Positions 1 through 6,901 of a stretch of DNA of 20,929 nt are shown here, piece by piece (the stretch's first letter is position 1; each line of letters starts with the position of its first letter). The stretch is from a bacterium (GTDB lineage Bacteria; Krumholzibacteriota; Krumholzibacteria; LZORAL124-64-63): positions 1-20,929 of the forward strand of contig QNDV01000004.1 of assembly GCA_003646045.1 (NCBI GenBank), in the 5' to 3' direction. The position numbers and the translations under genes were made by a program. The notes beneath the pieces were generated by a model, which searched no databases, had not been told where the DNA came from, and worked only from the letters and a program-made list of their open reading frames with translations.

Positions 1-482
1 AGAAGCACCGCGTGGAGGACGCCCTGAGCGCCACCCGTGCCGCGGTGGAAGAGGGCATCGTCGTCGGCGGTGGTGTGGCCCTGCTGAGGGCCGCCAAGGC
101 CATCATGGCCCTGGACCTCGAAGGTGAGGCCGCGGTTGGCCGTGACATCGTGGCTCGCGCCGTCGAAGAACCCGTACGCCTGATCGCCGAGAACGCGGGC
201 ATCGAGGGTTCGCTGGTGGTGGCCCGCCTGCGCAGCGAGAAGAAGGCTGGCATGGGCTTCAACGCGGCAACGATGGAATACGAGGACCTGATGGCTGCCG
301 GTATCATCGACCCGGCCAAGGTTACCCGGTCCGCGCTGCAGAATGCGGCGTCCATCGCGGCCATGTTGCTGACCACCGAGGCCTGCGTCACCGACGAGCC
401 CGAGAAGGACGCCCCGGGCATGCCGGACATGGGTGGCATGGGTGGCATGGGTGGCATGGGCGGTATGGGCGGCATGATGTAG
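1..482 (+). CDS. groL: Chaperonin GroEL, C-terminal fragment
   Basis: This is the 3' end of the 60-kDa chaperonin that forms the double-ring folding chamber with GroES in the cytoplasm. The reading frame is open from base 3, and the start lies outside the window. About 159 codons remain of a protein usually near 545 residues. The visible part has the typical segment [20 protein letters not shown], the glycine-rich GGGVALLRA stretch, and the family's equatorial-domain end reading [13 protein letters not shown]. It finishes with the flexible tail of repeated Gly-Gly-Met units that lines the cavity floor in group I chaperonins. A strong hairpin follows 30 bases after the stop, so transcription of groL very likely ends there. 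Identity is near certain; whether groES precedes it cannot be seen. Confidence 0.98.
   Translation, partial: KHRVEDALSATRAAVEEGIVVGGGVALLRAAKAIMALDLEGEAAVGRDIVARAVEEPVRLIAENAGIEGSLVVARLRSEKKAGMGFNAATMEYEDLMAAGIIDPAKVTRSALQNAASIAAMLLTTEACVTDEPEKDAPGMPDMGGMGGMGGMGGMGGMM
432..476 (+). repeat. Five 9-bp tandem units encoding the GroEL Gly-Gly-Met tail
   Basis: Five consecutive 9-base units follow the pattern GGTGGCATG. The first three are identical; the last two differ at third codon positions (GGCGGTATG, GGCGGCATG). They encode the repeated GGM tail of GroEL. The repeat is protein-coding and its synonymous drift shows selection on the peptide. Confidence 0.9.
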
Positions 483-511
483 CAGCCCGTTCCAGCCTGG
501 TGACCATTGAC

Positions 512-545
512 GGGAACGGCCCCTCCGGCAGGAGGGGCCGTTCCC
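512..545 (+). terminator. Intrinsic terminator-like hairpin after groL
   Basis: A perfect 15-bp inverted repeat (arms GGGAACGGCCCCTCC and its complement) surrounds a 4-base loop GGCA. There is no long T run after it, so it may need help or act mainly as an mRNA 3' end stabiliser. It lies between the stop of groL and the stop of the convergent minus-strand gene, so it can serve both. Confidence 0.8.
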
Positions 546-560
546 TGTCCGGGAGGCGTT

Positions 561-1280
561 TCAGACCGCGGCGGCACTTTGCCGGATAGTGCTGCGCCGG
601 CCGTGGGCCAGAGCCAGCAGGGCGTGATCTGCCATGTTGGCCGTGGACAGGCGATCCGCGTTGAGGACCAGATCGAAATTCCTGGGTTGGCATGGTTCGG
701 TTTGAAAGACCCGACGCACGAAGTCCTCCCGTTGGGCATCTACCTGGTCGAGAAGTACACGCGCCTCGGCCCGGCCCAGGTCGCGGCGGGCGCGAACCCG
801 TTCCTGGCGATTGCGATCCGAAGCGACCACCCGCACCCGCAGATCGGCGCGCTCACCCAGGATCAGGTTGGCACCGCGGCCCAGGAAGACAACGCCGCCA
901 CGCGCGGCCAGCGAAGTGACCACCCGCACCAGGGCGGTGTGGTAGTCATCGGTCAGGAAGATACGCTGTTGGAGGGCACCCTGGATCCAGAGATGGACCC
1001 TGCTGACGGTCTTCTCGTCCAGCTGGGCCACCACCGCCCTTTCCAGGTCGCTGTCCCGCGCGATGCGGTCCACCAGGGACTGGTCGTGCAATTCCAGATC
1101 CAGCCGCTCAGCCAGTTGGCGGGCGAGGCGGCGGCCGCCGCTGCCGGCCAGGCGCGATACGGTGATCACCGGTCCCCGCGTGGGCTCCGACTGCAGTTTG
1201 TCCCGCCGCAGAACGGCGCGCAAACTATTCCAGTGGTTGAGCTGACGTTGGATCAGTCGTTCGGTGACGAGGTGGGACAT
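561..1280 (-). CDS. Cytidylate kinase-like family protein
   Basis: A 239-residue protein matching the cytidylate-kinase-like family (Pfam CMPK-like type, PF13189 by memory). Near residues 40-53 it reads ITVSRLAGSGGRRLA, the hallmark glycine-rich nucleotide loop of this family, which lacks the Lys of a classical P-loop. It is followed by a helix and the ELHDQSLVDRIAR segment. The middle contains VFLGRGANLIL, and an Arg-rich lid-like region (RNRQERVRARRDLGRAEA) comes next, as in nucleoside monophosphate kinases. Family members usually sit beside unrelated genes and their true substrate is poorly defined, so CMP phosphorylation should not be assumed; cmk itself is a separate family. The start ATG at 1280 has a GGAAGGGG ribosome binding site about 7 bases upstream on the minus strand. 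The gene is divergent from the glycosyltransferase and convergent with groL. Confidence 0.85.
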   Translation of the reverse strand: MSHLVTERLIQRQLNHWNSLRAVLRRDKLQSEPTRGPVITVSRLAGSGGRRLARQLAERLDLELHDQSLVDRIARDSDLERAVVAQLDEKTVSRVHLWIQGALQQRIFLTDDYHTALVRVVTSLAARGGVVFLGRGANLILGERADLRVRVVASDRNRQERVRARRDLGRAEARVLLDQVDAQREDFVRRVFQTEPCQPRNFDLVLNADRLSTANMADHALLALAHGRRSTIRQSAAAV

Positions 1281-1349
1281 GGCAGAACCCCTTCCGTCCT
1301 GTAACGGTCCGGAGCCCGGTCACGGCAAGCCGGGTCGACCGCTGCAGTT

Positions 1350-1379
1350 ATGATACTACGGATTCACATGAAGAGGCAA
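1350..1379 (-). promoter_or_regulatory. Putative sigma-70 promoter of the cytidylate-kinase-like gene
   Basis: On the minus strand a -35 element TTGCCT (1374-1379) and a -10 element TATCAT (1350-1355) are separated by 18 bases, about 70 bases upstream of the ATG at 1280. The match is moderate. The position in the divergent intergenic gap supports it. Confidence 0.45.
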
Positions 1380-1408
1380 CGGGTGTGGAGAACTGTCGTC
1401 CCGGGCCT

Positions 1409-1437
1409 TTGACGGCAACAGCCGGGTGGCCTACACT
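1409..1437 (+). promoter_or_regulatory. Putative sigma-70 promoter giving a leaderless glycosyltransferase mRNA
   Basis: TTGACG (1409-1414) and TACACT (1432-1437) are spaced by exactly 17 bases. The ATG of the glycosyltransferase begins at 1445, only seven bases after the -10 element, which is where transcription would start. No Shine-Dalgarno sequence lies in front of this ATG, so the transcript would be leaderless. Confidence 0.6.
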
Positions 1438-1444
1438 TCCGCCC

Positions 1445-2581
1445 ATGAACACCTTGCATTCCCTGAAGATCCTCCATCTGGGCAAGTACTACCACCCTCA
1501 TCGTGGTGGCATGGAAACCGTACTGCGGCAACAGGCGGAAGGGCTGGTGGAGCGTGGCTGCCGGGTGACGGTGCTGGTGGCCGGCAGCGACACGGACTGC
1601 GGCCGGATGCAAAAAGGTGTCAGGGTCGTCCGGGCGCTGACCGCCGGCACTATCCGTTCCCAACCGGTGACACCGACCCTGGTGGGATTGCTCCGCCGTG
1701 AACTGGTCGGCCGCGGACCGGATCTGGTCATCCTGCATTTGCCCAATCCCCTGGCGGCCGGGGCCTGGTTGCTGGCCACGGCCGTGGGCGGCGTCCCGGC
1801 GACCCGACTGGCGGTGTGGCATCACGCCGACATTACCAGGCAGAGAGTGGACGCCGCTCCCGCCCGCTGGCTGCAGGCGCGTTGCCTGGCCCAGGCGGGT
1901 ACCGTGTGGGTATCGTCGGCAGCGCTGGCGGCGGGCTCGAGGGAACTGATACCCTGGCGGTCCCGGGTCGAAGTGGTACCCTTCGGTATCGACCCGCGGC
2001 CCTGGCAGATCCGCGAGCCGCGGCGCGACGGCCCCTTCGTATTCGTGGGTCGACTGGTGCCCTACAAGGGACTCGATGTGTTGCTGGAAGCGGTGGCGAC
2101 GGCGCCTGGGATTCATCTCGACCTGGTGGGAAGCGGTCCGCTGGGGACCGACCTCTCCGCCTCGATCAGGGACCGTGACCTGGGCGATCGGGTCCGGCTG
2201 TGCGGTGAGCTGGACGACGTGGAACTGGCGGACCTCATGTCCCGGGCCAGGGCCCTGGTGCTGCCTAGTATCGACGCCAGCGAAACCTTCGGTCTGGTCC
2301 AGCTCGAAGCCATGGCTGCCGCCTTGCCGGTGGTGGCCAGTGACCTGCCCACGGGGGTGCGGAACGTCGGGCGTGACGGGGTAACGCACATCATGGTGCC
2401 GCCGGGTGACGGGGCCGCCCTGGCCACAGCCCTGGTGCGTCTGCAGGACGACGACCTGGTCGCTCGCATGGGCCGCGCGGCACGGCTGCGGGTGGAGGAC
2501 TATTCACGGGATCACATGATTGACCGGATACTGGAGGCGGCGGCGGTTCCCCGAACGTCCGCCGGGAAGGACCAATCTTGA
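1445..2581 (+). CDS. GT4-type glycosyltransferase
   Basis: A 378-residue retaining glycosyltransferase of the GT-B fold, family GT4 type, which transfers a sugar from a nucleotide sugar to an acceptor such as a lipid-linked glycan or lipopolysaccharide precursor. The N-terminal acceptor domain begins KILHLGKYYHPHRGGMETVL, with the glycine-rich GGxE loop. The donor domain has VGRLVPYKGLDVLLEA (Arg203, Lys208) and the EX7E signature SETFGLVQLEAM (Glu280, Glu288). The start at ATG 1445 is preferred because it gives the normal family N-terminus and sits directly at a good promoter. An in-frame GTG at 1385 would add 20 Pro-rich residues not typical of the family. Its stop overlaps the TTG start of the next gene by four bases. 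The sugar and acceptor cannot be inferred. Confidence 0.9.
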   Translation: MNTLHSLKILHLGKYYHPHRGGMETVLRQQAEGLVERGCRVTVLVAGSDTDCGRMQKGVRVVRALTAGTIRSQPVTPTLVGLLRRELVGRGPDLVILHLPNPLAAGAWLLATAVGGVPATRLAVWHHADITRQRVDAAPARWLQARCLAQAGTVWVSSAALAAGSRELIPWRSRVEVVPFGIDPRPWQIREPRRDGPFVFVGRLVPYKGLDVLLEAVATAPGIHLDLVGSGPLGTDLSASIRDRDLGDRVRLCGELDDVELADLMSRARALVLPSIDASETFGLVQLEAMAAALPVVASDLPTGVRNVGRDGVTHIMVPPGDGAALATALVRLQDDDLVARMGRAARLRVEDYSRDHMIDRILEAAAVPRTSAGKDQS

Positions 2582-3378
2582 ACTTCCGGTTCTTCGAACC
2601 ATGGCATGATTTTCTGCCTCGCGACGGCGGCCACGTAGTGGCTTTCATGGGCGGTGGCGGCAAGACCACTCTGCTGGAATTCTGCACCGACGTTTATGCC
2701 TCGTTGGAGATCCCCTGTGTGACTACCGCTACCGTGCCGGGTGATCCTCCCGGTCGGGGCCCGGTGGTGGACCAGGGGGAACTGCAGGTCGAAGGCCCGC
2801 CGCAGGCCGTCGGGGATTCGGCGCTGTTGCGCATCGGGTCGGCGGACGGTGCCCTGACGCCGGAAGATGTGGACCTGTTGGGCGGCATGTTGCCCGATCA
2901 TGTGGTTCTCGTGGAGATCGATACGTCGGACGGCCTGCCCCTGCGGATGCCGGACGCCGCGGTTCCCCGCTGGCCGGACCGGACGTCCCTGGCGGTGGTG
3001 GTCATGGGCCTGGGGGCCGTAGGCTCACCAGCCGGCGAAGTGGTGGCCGGTTTCAAGGGTGGTATCCTCGCCGGCAATGAGCTGGCCACCTGGTCCACCT
3101 GGGAATGGGAACATTGCCTCGAACTGCTCTCCGGGCCTGGTGGATACCTGGACCAGATACCCCCGGGCGTGCCGGCGGTGCTGGCCCTCACCGGCCTGGA
3201 CCTGCAACCGGACAGCGTGGGGCTCTTTGATTTCGTCGGCCGGGCCATGGCCGACCCTCGCGTGCCCATCGTGGTCTTTGGCAGCCTGGCAGGGGATGAG
3301 CCGTCTCTGCGCGCCGTCAGCCGCGACGATGATGAGCCGGGGGAACCAGACGCGATACTGGATGTTGACAATCGTTGA
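2578..3378 (+). CDS. yqeC: YqeC-like selenium cofactor biosynthesis accessory protein
   Basis: A 266-residue protein resembling YqeC, the P-loop accessory factor linked by genome context to selenium-dependent molybdenum hydroxylases. It has an early P-loop VAFMGGGGKTTLLEF (Lys29). The segment VLVEIDTSDGLPLRMPD corresponds to the family's EADGSRGxPLKAP motif. Then come VVVMGLGAVGSPAGEVV and VPAVLALTGLDLQPD, which match the usual order in the family. The likely start is TTG 2578, overlapping the glycosyltransferase stop as TTGA, with GGAAGG about 8 bases upstream. The two genes are therefore probably co-transcribed and translationally coupled. No molybdenum hydroxylase, selD or maturation gene is visible nearby, so the pairing with a glycosyltransferase is odd. 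Family assignment is fairly confident; the biochemical role is not established even in the family. Confidence 0.75.
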   Translation: MNFRFFEPWHDFLPRDGGHVVAFMGGGGKTTLLEFCTDVYASLEIPCVTTATVPGDPPGRGPVVDQGELQVEGPPQAVGDSALLRIGSADGALTPEDVDLLGGMLPDHVVLVEIDTSDGLPLRMPDAAVPRWPDRTSLAVVVMGLGAVGSPAGEVVAGFKGGILAGNELATWSTWEWEHCLELLSGPGGYLDQIPPGVPAVLALTGLDLQPDSVGLFDFVGRAMADPRVPIVVFGSLAGDEPSLRAVSRDDDEPGEPDAILDVDNR

Positions 3379-3400
3379 CACCGGCTCACGGACCGCAAAA

Positions 3401-3429
3401 TTGACAACCCGGGACCGCTATCCTATCAT
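3401..3429 (+). promoter_or_regulatory. Near-consensus sigma-70 promoter of the TPR protein gene
   Basis: A perfect -35 element TTGACA (3401-3406) and a -10 element TATCAT (3424-3429) are separated by 17 bases. This is the best promoter in the window. Two further TTGACA hexamers lie just upstream (3365-3370 and 3375-3380), overlapping the end of the yqeC-like gene, but they have no convincing -10 partner. Confidence 0.75.
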
Positions 3430-3439
3430 GATCCGCGGA

Positions 3440-3463
3440 CCCCGGCACCTCCGGGGGCTTTCT
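3440..3463 (+). terminator. Terminator-like hairpin with pyrimidine tail just downstream of a promoter
   Basis: CCCCGG and CCGGGG (3440-3445, 3451-3456) flank a 5-base loop and are followed by GCTTTCTTT. It looks like a weak intrinsic terminator. It could end transcripts coming from the yqeC-like gene. For the promoter just upstream it would lie at about +5 to +21, where it could protect the mRNA 5' end or attenuate early transcription. Confidence 0.4.
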
Positions 3464-3502
3464 TTGTCTCATGCTTCCACAATGGCAGACGGAGGTAACC
3501 GC

Positions 3503-4678
3503 GTGCTCCCGACGAGCTTGAATATCAAGAGATTACTGTCCTCATGTGTGGTCTTGTCGGTACTGGCACTGACTGCCGGCGCGGCCCTGGCCGAATGCGC
3601 ACCGGGTCAGATGCAGGAGGCCAGTCGGGCCTATCTGTCCGCGGCACAGTTCCTCGATTCCCAGCAGTGGGACCAGGCCATTTCCCGCCTGCAGTCCATC
3701 GCCAATGTCTGCCCTGAACACGTGGAGACCAATCGCGGCCTCGGCAAAGCGTTCTACGGCAAGGGCGACTACGCCCAGTCGGCGCTGTATTATGACCGTG
3801 TGGTAAGGATACGCGGTGACAAGGTTGAGGCAGGGGATTTTGCCAACCTGGCCAAGGCGTATGCCAAGCAGAAGAAGTACAAGGAAGCTCGCGGCGAATA
3901 CATGAAAGCCGAGATGTTGGCTCCCGAGGATTGCGGAGTACTCTTCAACCTGGGCGTCATGCATTTCGCCGCCGGTTACTACACCCAATCGGTGGACGTG
4001 CTGGAGGCCTCCCTGGAAGCCTGCCCCCAGATCCGTGAGCACTCCCTGAAACAGTTGGCCAAGTCCTCCAACGCCGCGGCCAAACAGCAGCGCAAGGCGG
4101 GCAACAATTCCAAGGCCGAATACTACGACGACCTGGCGGTCCAGTACGGCGGCGCCGCTGGCGGATCCACCACATATGACATGGTGAAGCAGAAGATGAC
4201 GGCCCAAGACTACGCCGGTGCCATCAACCTGTTGCAGCAGATGCTGGACAGGAATCCTGATCAGCCGAACGCCCTGCTCACCATGGCCCGGGCCCAGGAT
4301 GCGGCGGGCCAGGAAACAGCCAGCGTGGCGACGTATCGGCGTTATCTGGCCTTGAAGCCGGATATTACCGAGGAAATCGGCACCATGCTGCAGGTCATGG
4401 TCGAGTCCGGCCAGGCTACCGCCGCGCGAGACGAGGCTGCTGCCGCCTATGCCAAGCACCAGGCCAAGGGTCGGCTGGCAGTGGCGCCCATTCTGTTTTC
4501 CTGGGGTCGGGCTCTGGAGCAGACCGGCCAGTACGAGGAAGCCAAGGCCAAGTTCGCCGAGTGTGTCGCCAGCGGCCACGAAAAGTACGCCCCGCCGGCG
4601 AGGGCCTACGTTGAACGCATGGACGGTCTGATGGCCCAGGAAGCGGCCCAACGCAAGAAGTCGCGCCAGAGTGGATGA
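3503..4678 (+). CDS. Exported tetratricopeptide-repeat protein
   Basis: A 391-residue protein with an N-terminal signal peptide: positively charged NIKR, a hydrophobic core, and a probable cleavage site after AGAALA, before ECAPG. It would be periplasmic. The rest is almost wholly helical TPR repeats, for example YLSAAQFLDSQQWDQAISRL, the KAFYGKGDYAQSALYYDRVV unit, AYAKQKKYKEARGEYMKAE, LFNLGVMHFAAGYYTQSV, DYAGAINLLQQMLDRNPDQ, and ALEQTGQYEEAKAKFAEC near the C-terminus. TPR arrays bind partner proteins; no catalytic domain is seen. GTG 3503 is chosen because GGAGGT lies at 3491-3496 and the signal peptide follows immediately; longer in-frame starts run into the upstream gene. It has its own promoter and terminator, so it is a single-gene unit. 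The partner is unknown. Confidence 0.85.
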   Translation: MLPTSLNIKRLLSSCVVLSVLALTAGAALAECAPGQMQEASRAYLSAAQFLDSQQWDQAISRLQSIANVCPEHVETNRGLGKAFYGKGDYAQSALYYDRVVRIRGDKVEAGDFANLAKAYAKQKKYKEARGEYMKAEMLAPEDCGVLFNLGVMHFAAGYYTQSVDVLEASLEACPQIREHSLKQLAKSSNAAAKQQRKAGNNSKAEYYDDLAVQYGGAAGGSTTYDMVKQKMTAQDYAGAINLLQQMLDRNPDQPNALLTMARAQDAAGQETASVATYRRYLALKPDITEEIGTMLQVMVESGQATAARDEAAAAYAKHQAKGRLAVAPILFSWGRALEQTGQYEEAKAKFAECVASGHEKYAPPARAYVERMDGLMAQEAAQRKKSRQSG

Positions 4679-4703
4679 TCCGACAGCTTTGTGCCATATT
4701 GAC

Positions 4704-4735
4704 CCCGCGGACCTTCCTGGTCCGCGGGTTTTTTT
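4704..4735 (+). terminator. Strong intrinsic terminator after the TPR gene
   Basis: A perfect 10-bp stem (CCCGCGGACC and GGTCCGCGGG) with the 5-base loop TTCCT is followed by seven consecutive T residues. It begins 25 bases after the TPR stop and separates that gene from the long dapL operon. Confidence 0.95.
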
Positions 4736-4785
4736 AGTTCTGCTCGAGAACGCAGGATCCCTGAACCGTTGCCGGGAGTGACCAC

Positions 4786-5940
4786 GTGAGTCGCCTCGAT
4801 CGTCTGCCGCCGTATCTGTTTTCCGCCATCGACCGCGCCAAGGCGGCGGCCCGCGCCGAGGGACGGCCCGTGGTGGATCTGGGTGTGGGTGATCCTGACC
4901 GGCCGACGCCGCCGGAACTGGTGGAGGTCATGGCCCGGGAGGTTGCCGATCCGGCGGGGCATAGCTATCCCGCCCAGCGCGGCGACCGGGGCTTGAGGTC
5001 CACGGTGGCGCAGTGGCTCGAACGCCGTTACGGCGTCCAGGCCGACCCGGACAGCGAAATTCTCGTGCTCATCGGCAGCAAGGAGGGGCTGGGCCATTTG
5101 CCACTGACCTGCGTACAGGAAGGCGACAATGTCCTGGTCCCGGACACCGGTTACCCGGTATACGGACAGGCCACGCTGCTCGCAGGGGGCGAGCCCCGGG
5201 AGTATTCCCTGCGGGTGGCCAACGGTTTTCGACCAGACCCCGCCGACTGGAACCGCCTGGCCGACAAACGCACCCGCCTGGCTTTCGCCAACCATCCCCA
5301 CAATCCCACCGGAGCCACCGCCGACCCCGGTCTGTGGCGGGAACTGGCGGACGCCGCCCGGGAGGGCGACTACGTCCTGGTCAATGACGGTGCCTATCTC
5401 GAGGTCTCCCTTGACGGCAGCCGGCCCGCCAGCCTGCTGGCGGCGGTGGACCACCGCGAGAGCCGGGTCCTGGAACTGCACAGCCTTTCCAAACTCTTCA
5501 ACATGACGGGTTGGCGTATCGCCTTCGCCGTGGGGAACGCCGACGTGGTGGGGGATCTGGCCAGGGTCAAGGAGAGCATGGACAGCGGAGTCTTCACGCC
5601 GATCCAGAAGGTGGCCCAACACGCGCTCGGTCAACGGTTCGAGGAGCTCAGGGCTGAGGTCATGGCTCCCTACGCGGCCCGACGCCGGGTGATCGTGGAT
5701 GCCCTTGCAGCCGGCGGTTTCGAGGTGTTTGCCGCCACGGCCACCTTCTATGTCTGGGCCAGGGTGCCGGCGGGCGAGACCGCAGCGGCGTTCTGTGCGC
5801 GGGCCCTGGCCGAGCAGGATCTGGTCATTACCCCGGGCACGGGATTCGGGCCCGGCGGCGAGGGCTGGTTCCGCATCAGCCTGACGGCTGCGGACACTGA
5901 TATCGAGACGGCGGCGCAGCGGCTCAGGGAGTGGCGGTGA
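4786..5940 (+). CDS. dapL: LL-diaminopimelate aminotransferase
   Basis: A 384-residue PLP-dependent class I/II aminotransferase of the DapL type. DapL converts tetrahydrodipicolinate directly to LL-diaminopimelate with glutamate as donor, bypassing the succinylase and acetylase routes to lysine and peptidoglycan. It begins with the typical DRLPPYLFSAIDRAK and VDLGVGDPDRPTPPELV. It has NHPHNPTGA (cofactor-binding Asn173), NDGAYLEVS, and ELHSLSKLFNMTGWRIAFAV with the PLP lysine at 236. The C-terminal GWFRISLT supplies the carboxylate-binding Arg. The GTG start at 4786 has GGGAG about 7 bases upstream. It is the first gene of a long co-directional operon and its stop overlaps folB by one base. 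Related aminotransferases (AspC or MalY types) are an alternative, but the N-terminal and SLSK-NMTGWR motifs favour DapL. Confidence 0.85.
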   Translation: MSRLDRLPPYLFSAIDRAKAAARAEGRPVVDLGVGDPDRPTPPELVEVMAREVADPAGHSYPAQRGDRGLRSTVAQWLERRYGVQADPDSEILVLIGSKEGLGHLPLTCVQEGDNVLVPDTGYPVYGQATLLAGGEPREYSLRVANGFRPDPADWNRLADKRTRLAFANHPHNPTGATADPGLWRELADAAREGDYVLVNDGAYLEVSLDGSRPASLLAAVDHRESRVLELHSLSKLFNMTGWRIAFAVGNADVVGDLARVKESMDSGVFTPIQKVAQHALGQRFEELRAEVMAPYAARRRVIVDALAAGGFEVFAATATFYVWARVPAGETAAAFCARALAEQDLVITPGTGFGPGGEGWFRISLTAADTDIETAAQRLREWR

Positions 5941-6326
5941 TGGACCGGGTAAGCCTGCACGGTATCGAGGTCCATGCCCACCATGGGGTGCACGCGGCGG
6001 AACGGGAACTGGGCCAACGCTTCGTCATCGACGTGGACCTGTGGACCGATTGCGAAGTCGCCCTCAAGAGCGACGATCTGGAGACGGCCCTGGATTATGC
6101 CGCGGTACACGAGCATGTGGCAGCGGTGGCCGTTGGCGAACCTTGCCGACTCATCGAGACAGTGGCCGGACGCATCTGCCGGGATCTCCTGTCCGGTTTC
6201 GCTGCCGCTCGGGTAACAGTCACGGTGCGCAAGCCAGCGCCACCCATTGCCGGTTTCCGGGGCGAGGCGGCGGTTTCCATCACGCGGGACCGGGCCTGGC
6301 TGACGGGCGACGGGTTCTCGTCATGA
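5940..6326 (+). CDS. folB: Dihydroneopterin aldolase
   Basis: A 128-residue cytoplasmic enzyme of folate synthesis that cleaves 7,8-dihydroneopterin to 6-hydroxymethyl-dihydropterin and glycolaldehyde. The signature HAHHGVHAAERELGQRFVID carries Glu21. Tyr53 sits in the ALDYAAVHEHV segment, and LIETVAGRI contains the pterin-binding Glu73. Catalytic Lys98 is in VRKPAPPIAGF. ATG 5940 is preferred over the in-frame GTG 5931 because AGGGAG at 5927-5932 is then well spaced and the start abuts the dapL stop (TGATG). The stop overlaps the start of folK by four bases, which fits the next step in the same pathway. Confidence 0.95.
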   Translation: MDRVSLHGIEVHAHHGVHAAERELGQRFVIDVDLWTDCEVALKSDDLETALDYAAVHEHVAAVAVGEPCRLIETVAGRICRDLLSGFAAARVTVTVRKPAPPIAGFRGEAAVSITRDRAWLTGDGFSS

Positions 6327-6901
6327 GCGACTGCAAGCCGGTGCAGGTTTATCTGGGACTGGGGTCCAATCTCGGTTCACGCCTGGATCACCTCAAGGCC
6401 GGGCTGGCTGCGTTGGAGGCTCACCCGCGGTTGCGCCCGGACCTGATCAGCGGCATCTGGGAAAGCGAGTACGTGGGGGCCGGCAACCAGGATCCCTATC
6501 TCAATGCGGCGGTTCGCCTCGAGACGGACCTGACTCCCGCGGTGCTGCTGTCGATCTGCAAGGGCCTCGAGGCGGAAGCGGGGCGTCTGCCGGACAGTCA
6601 TCTGCAGCCGCGAACGCTGGATCTGGATGTGCTGCTCCACGCCGGGACCGTGCAGACGGACTGCGAGCCGTTGCTGCCCCACCCGCGTCTGGGCGAGCGG
6701 GCGTTCGTGCTGGGCCCCCTGGCTGAAATCGCCGGTGATCTGCGCCTGCCGGATTCAGGGGAGACAGTGTCTGCCGCATATGCGAAGATAAGGCGCAAAC
6801 CCGGGGCGTGGCTGCGCCTGCGGCAAGATTTGAGCTGGGCGTTGCGAGGCGCCGCCAGGGAGGTGGGTGAGCGTGGTTCCGTGGCCATACATCGTCGTTG
6901 A
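6323..6901 (+). CDS. folK: 2-amino-4-hydroxy-6-hydroxymethyldihydropteridine pyrophosphokinase
   Basis: A 192-residue HPPK that transfers pyrophosphate from ATP to the FolB product. It has LGLGSNLGSRLDHL at the start, SGIWESEYVGAGNQDPYLNA, the metal-binding PRTLDLDVLLHAG (Asp100 and Asp102), and LLPHPRLGERAFVLGPLAEI. The catalytic loop before PRTLDLD is unusual: where most members read R-x-R-x3-RWGPR this one reads RLPDSHLQPR, so the usual Trp-Gly and two arginines are missing. The ATG overlaps the folB stop as ATGA. About 30 residues beyond the usual end form an Arg-rich C-terminal extension that overlaps the start of the kinase gene by 35 bases. Function is likely, given the intact metal site and position after folB. 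Confidence 0.93.
   Translation: MSDCKPVQVYLGLGSNLGSRLDHLKAGLAALEAHPRLRPDLISGIWESEYVGAGNQDPYLNAAVRLETDLTPAVLLSICKGLEAEAGRLPDSHLQPRTLDLDVLLHAGTVQTDCEPLLPHPRLGERAFVLGPLAEIAGDLRLPDSGETVSAAYAKIRRKPGAWLRLRQDLSWALRGAAREVGERGSVAIHRR

Noticed and set aside
432..476. Short tandem repeat that could suggest a repeat array or CRISPR-like element
   Set aside because: It is the coding sequence of the GroEL Gly-Gly-Met tail; units are 9 bases and in frame.
507..1304. A 265-codon plus-strand frame opposite the cytidylate-kinase-like gene
   Set aside because: No recognisable motifs, and it starts within the groL terminator; the minus-strand protein has a clear family signature and ribosome binding site.
3059..3502. 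N-terminal extension of the TPR protein into the yqeC-like gene
   Set aside because: The extension overlaps another real gene and runs through the promoter; the GTG at 3503 has a good ribosome binding site and a signal peptide directly after it.
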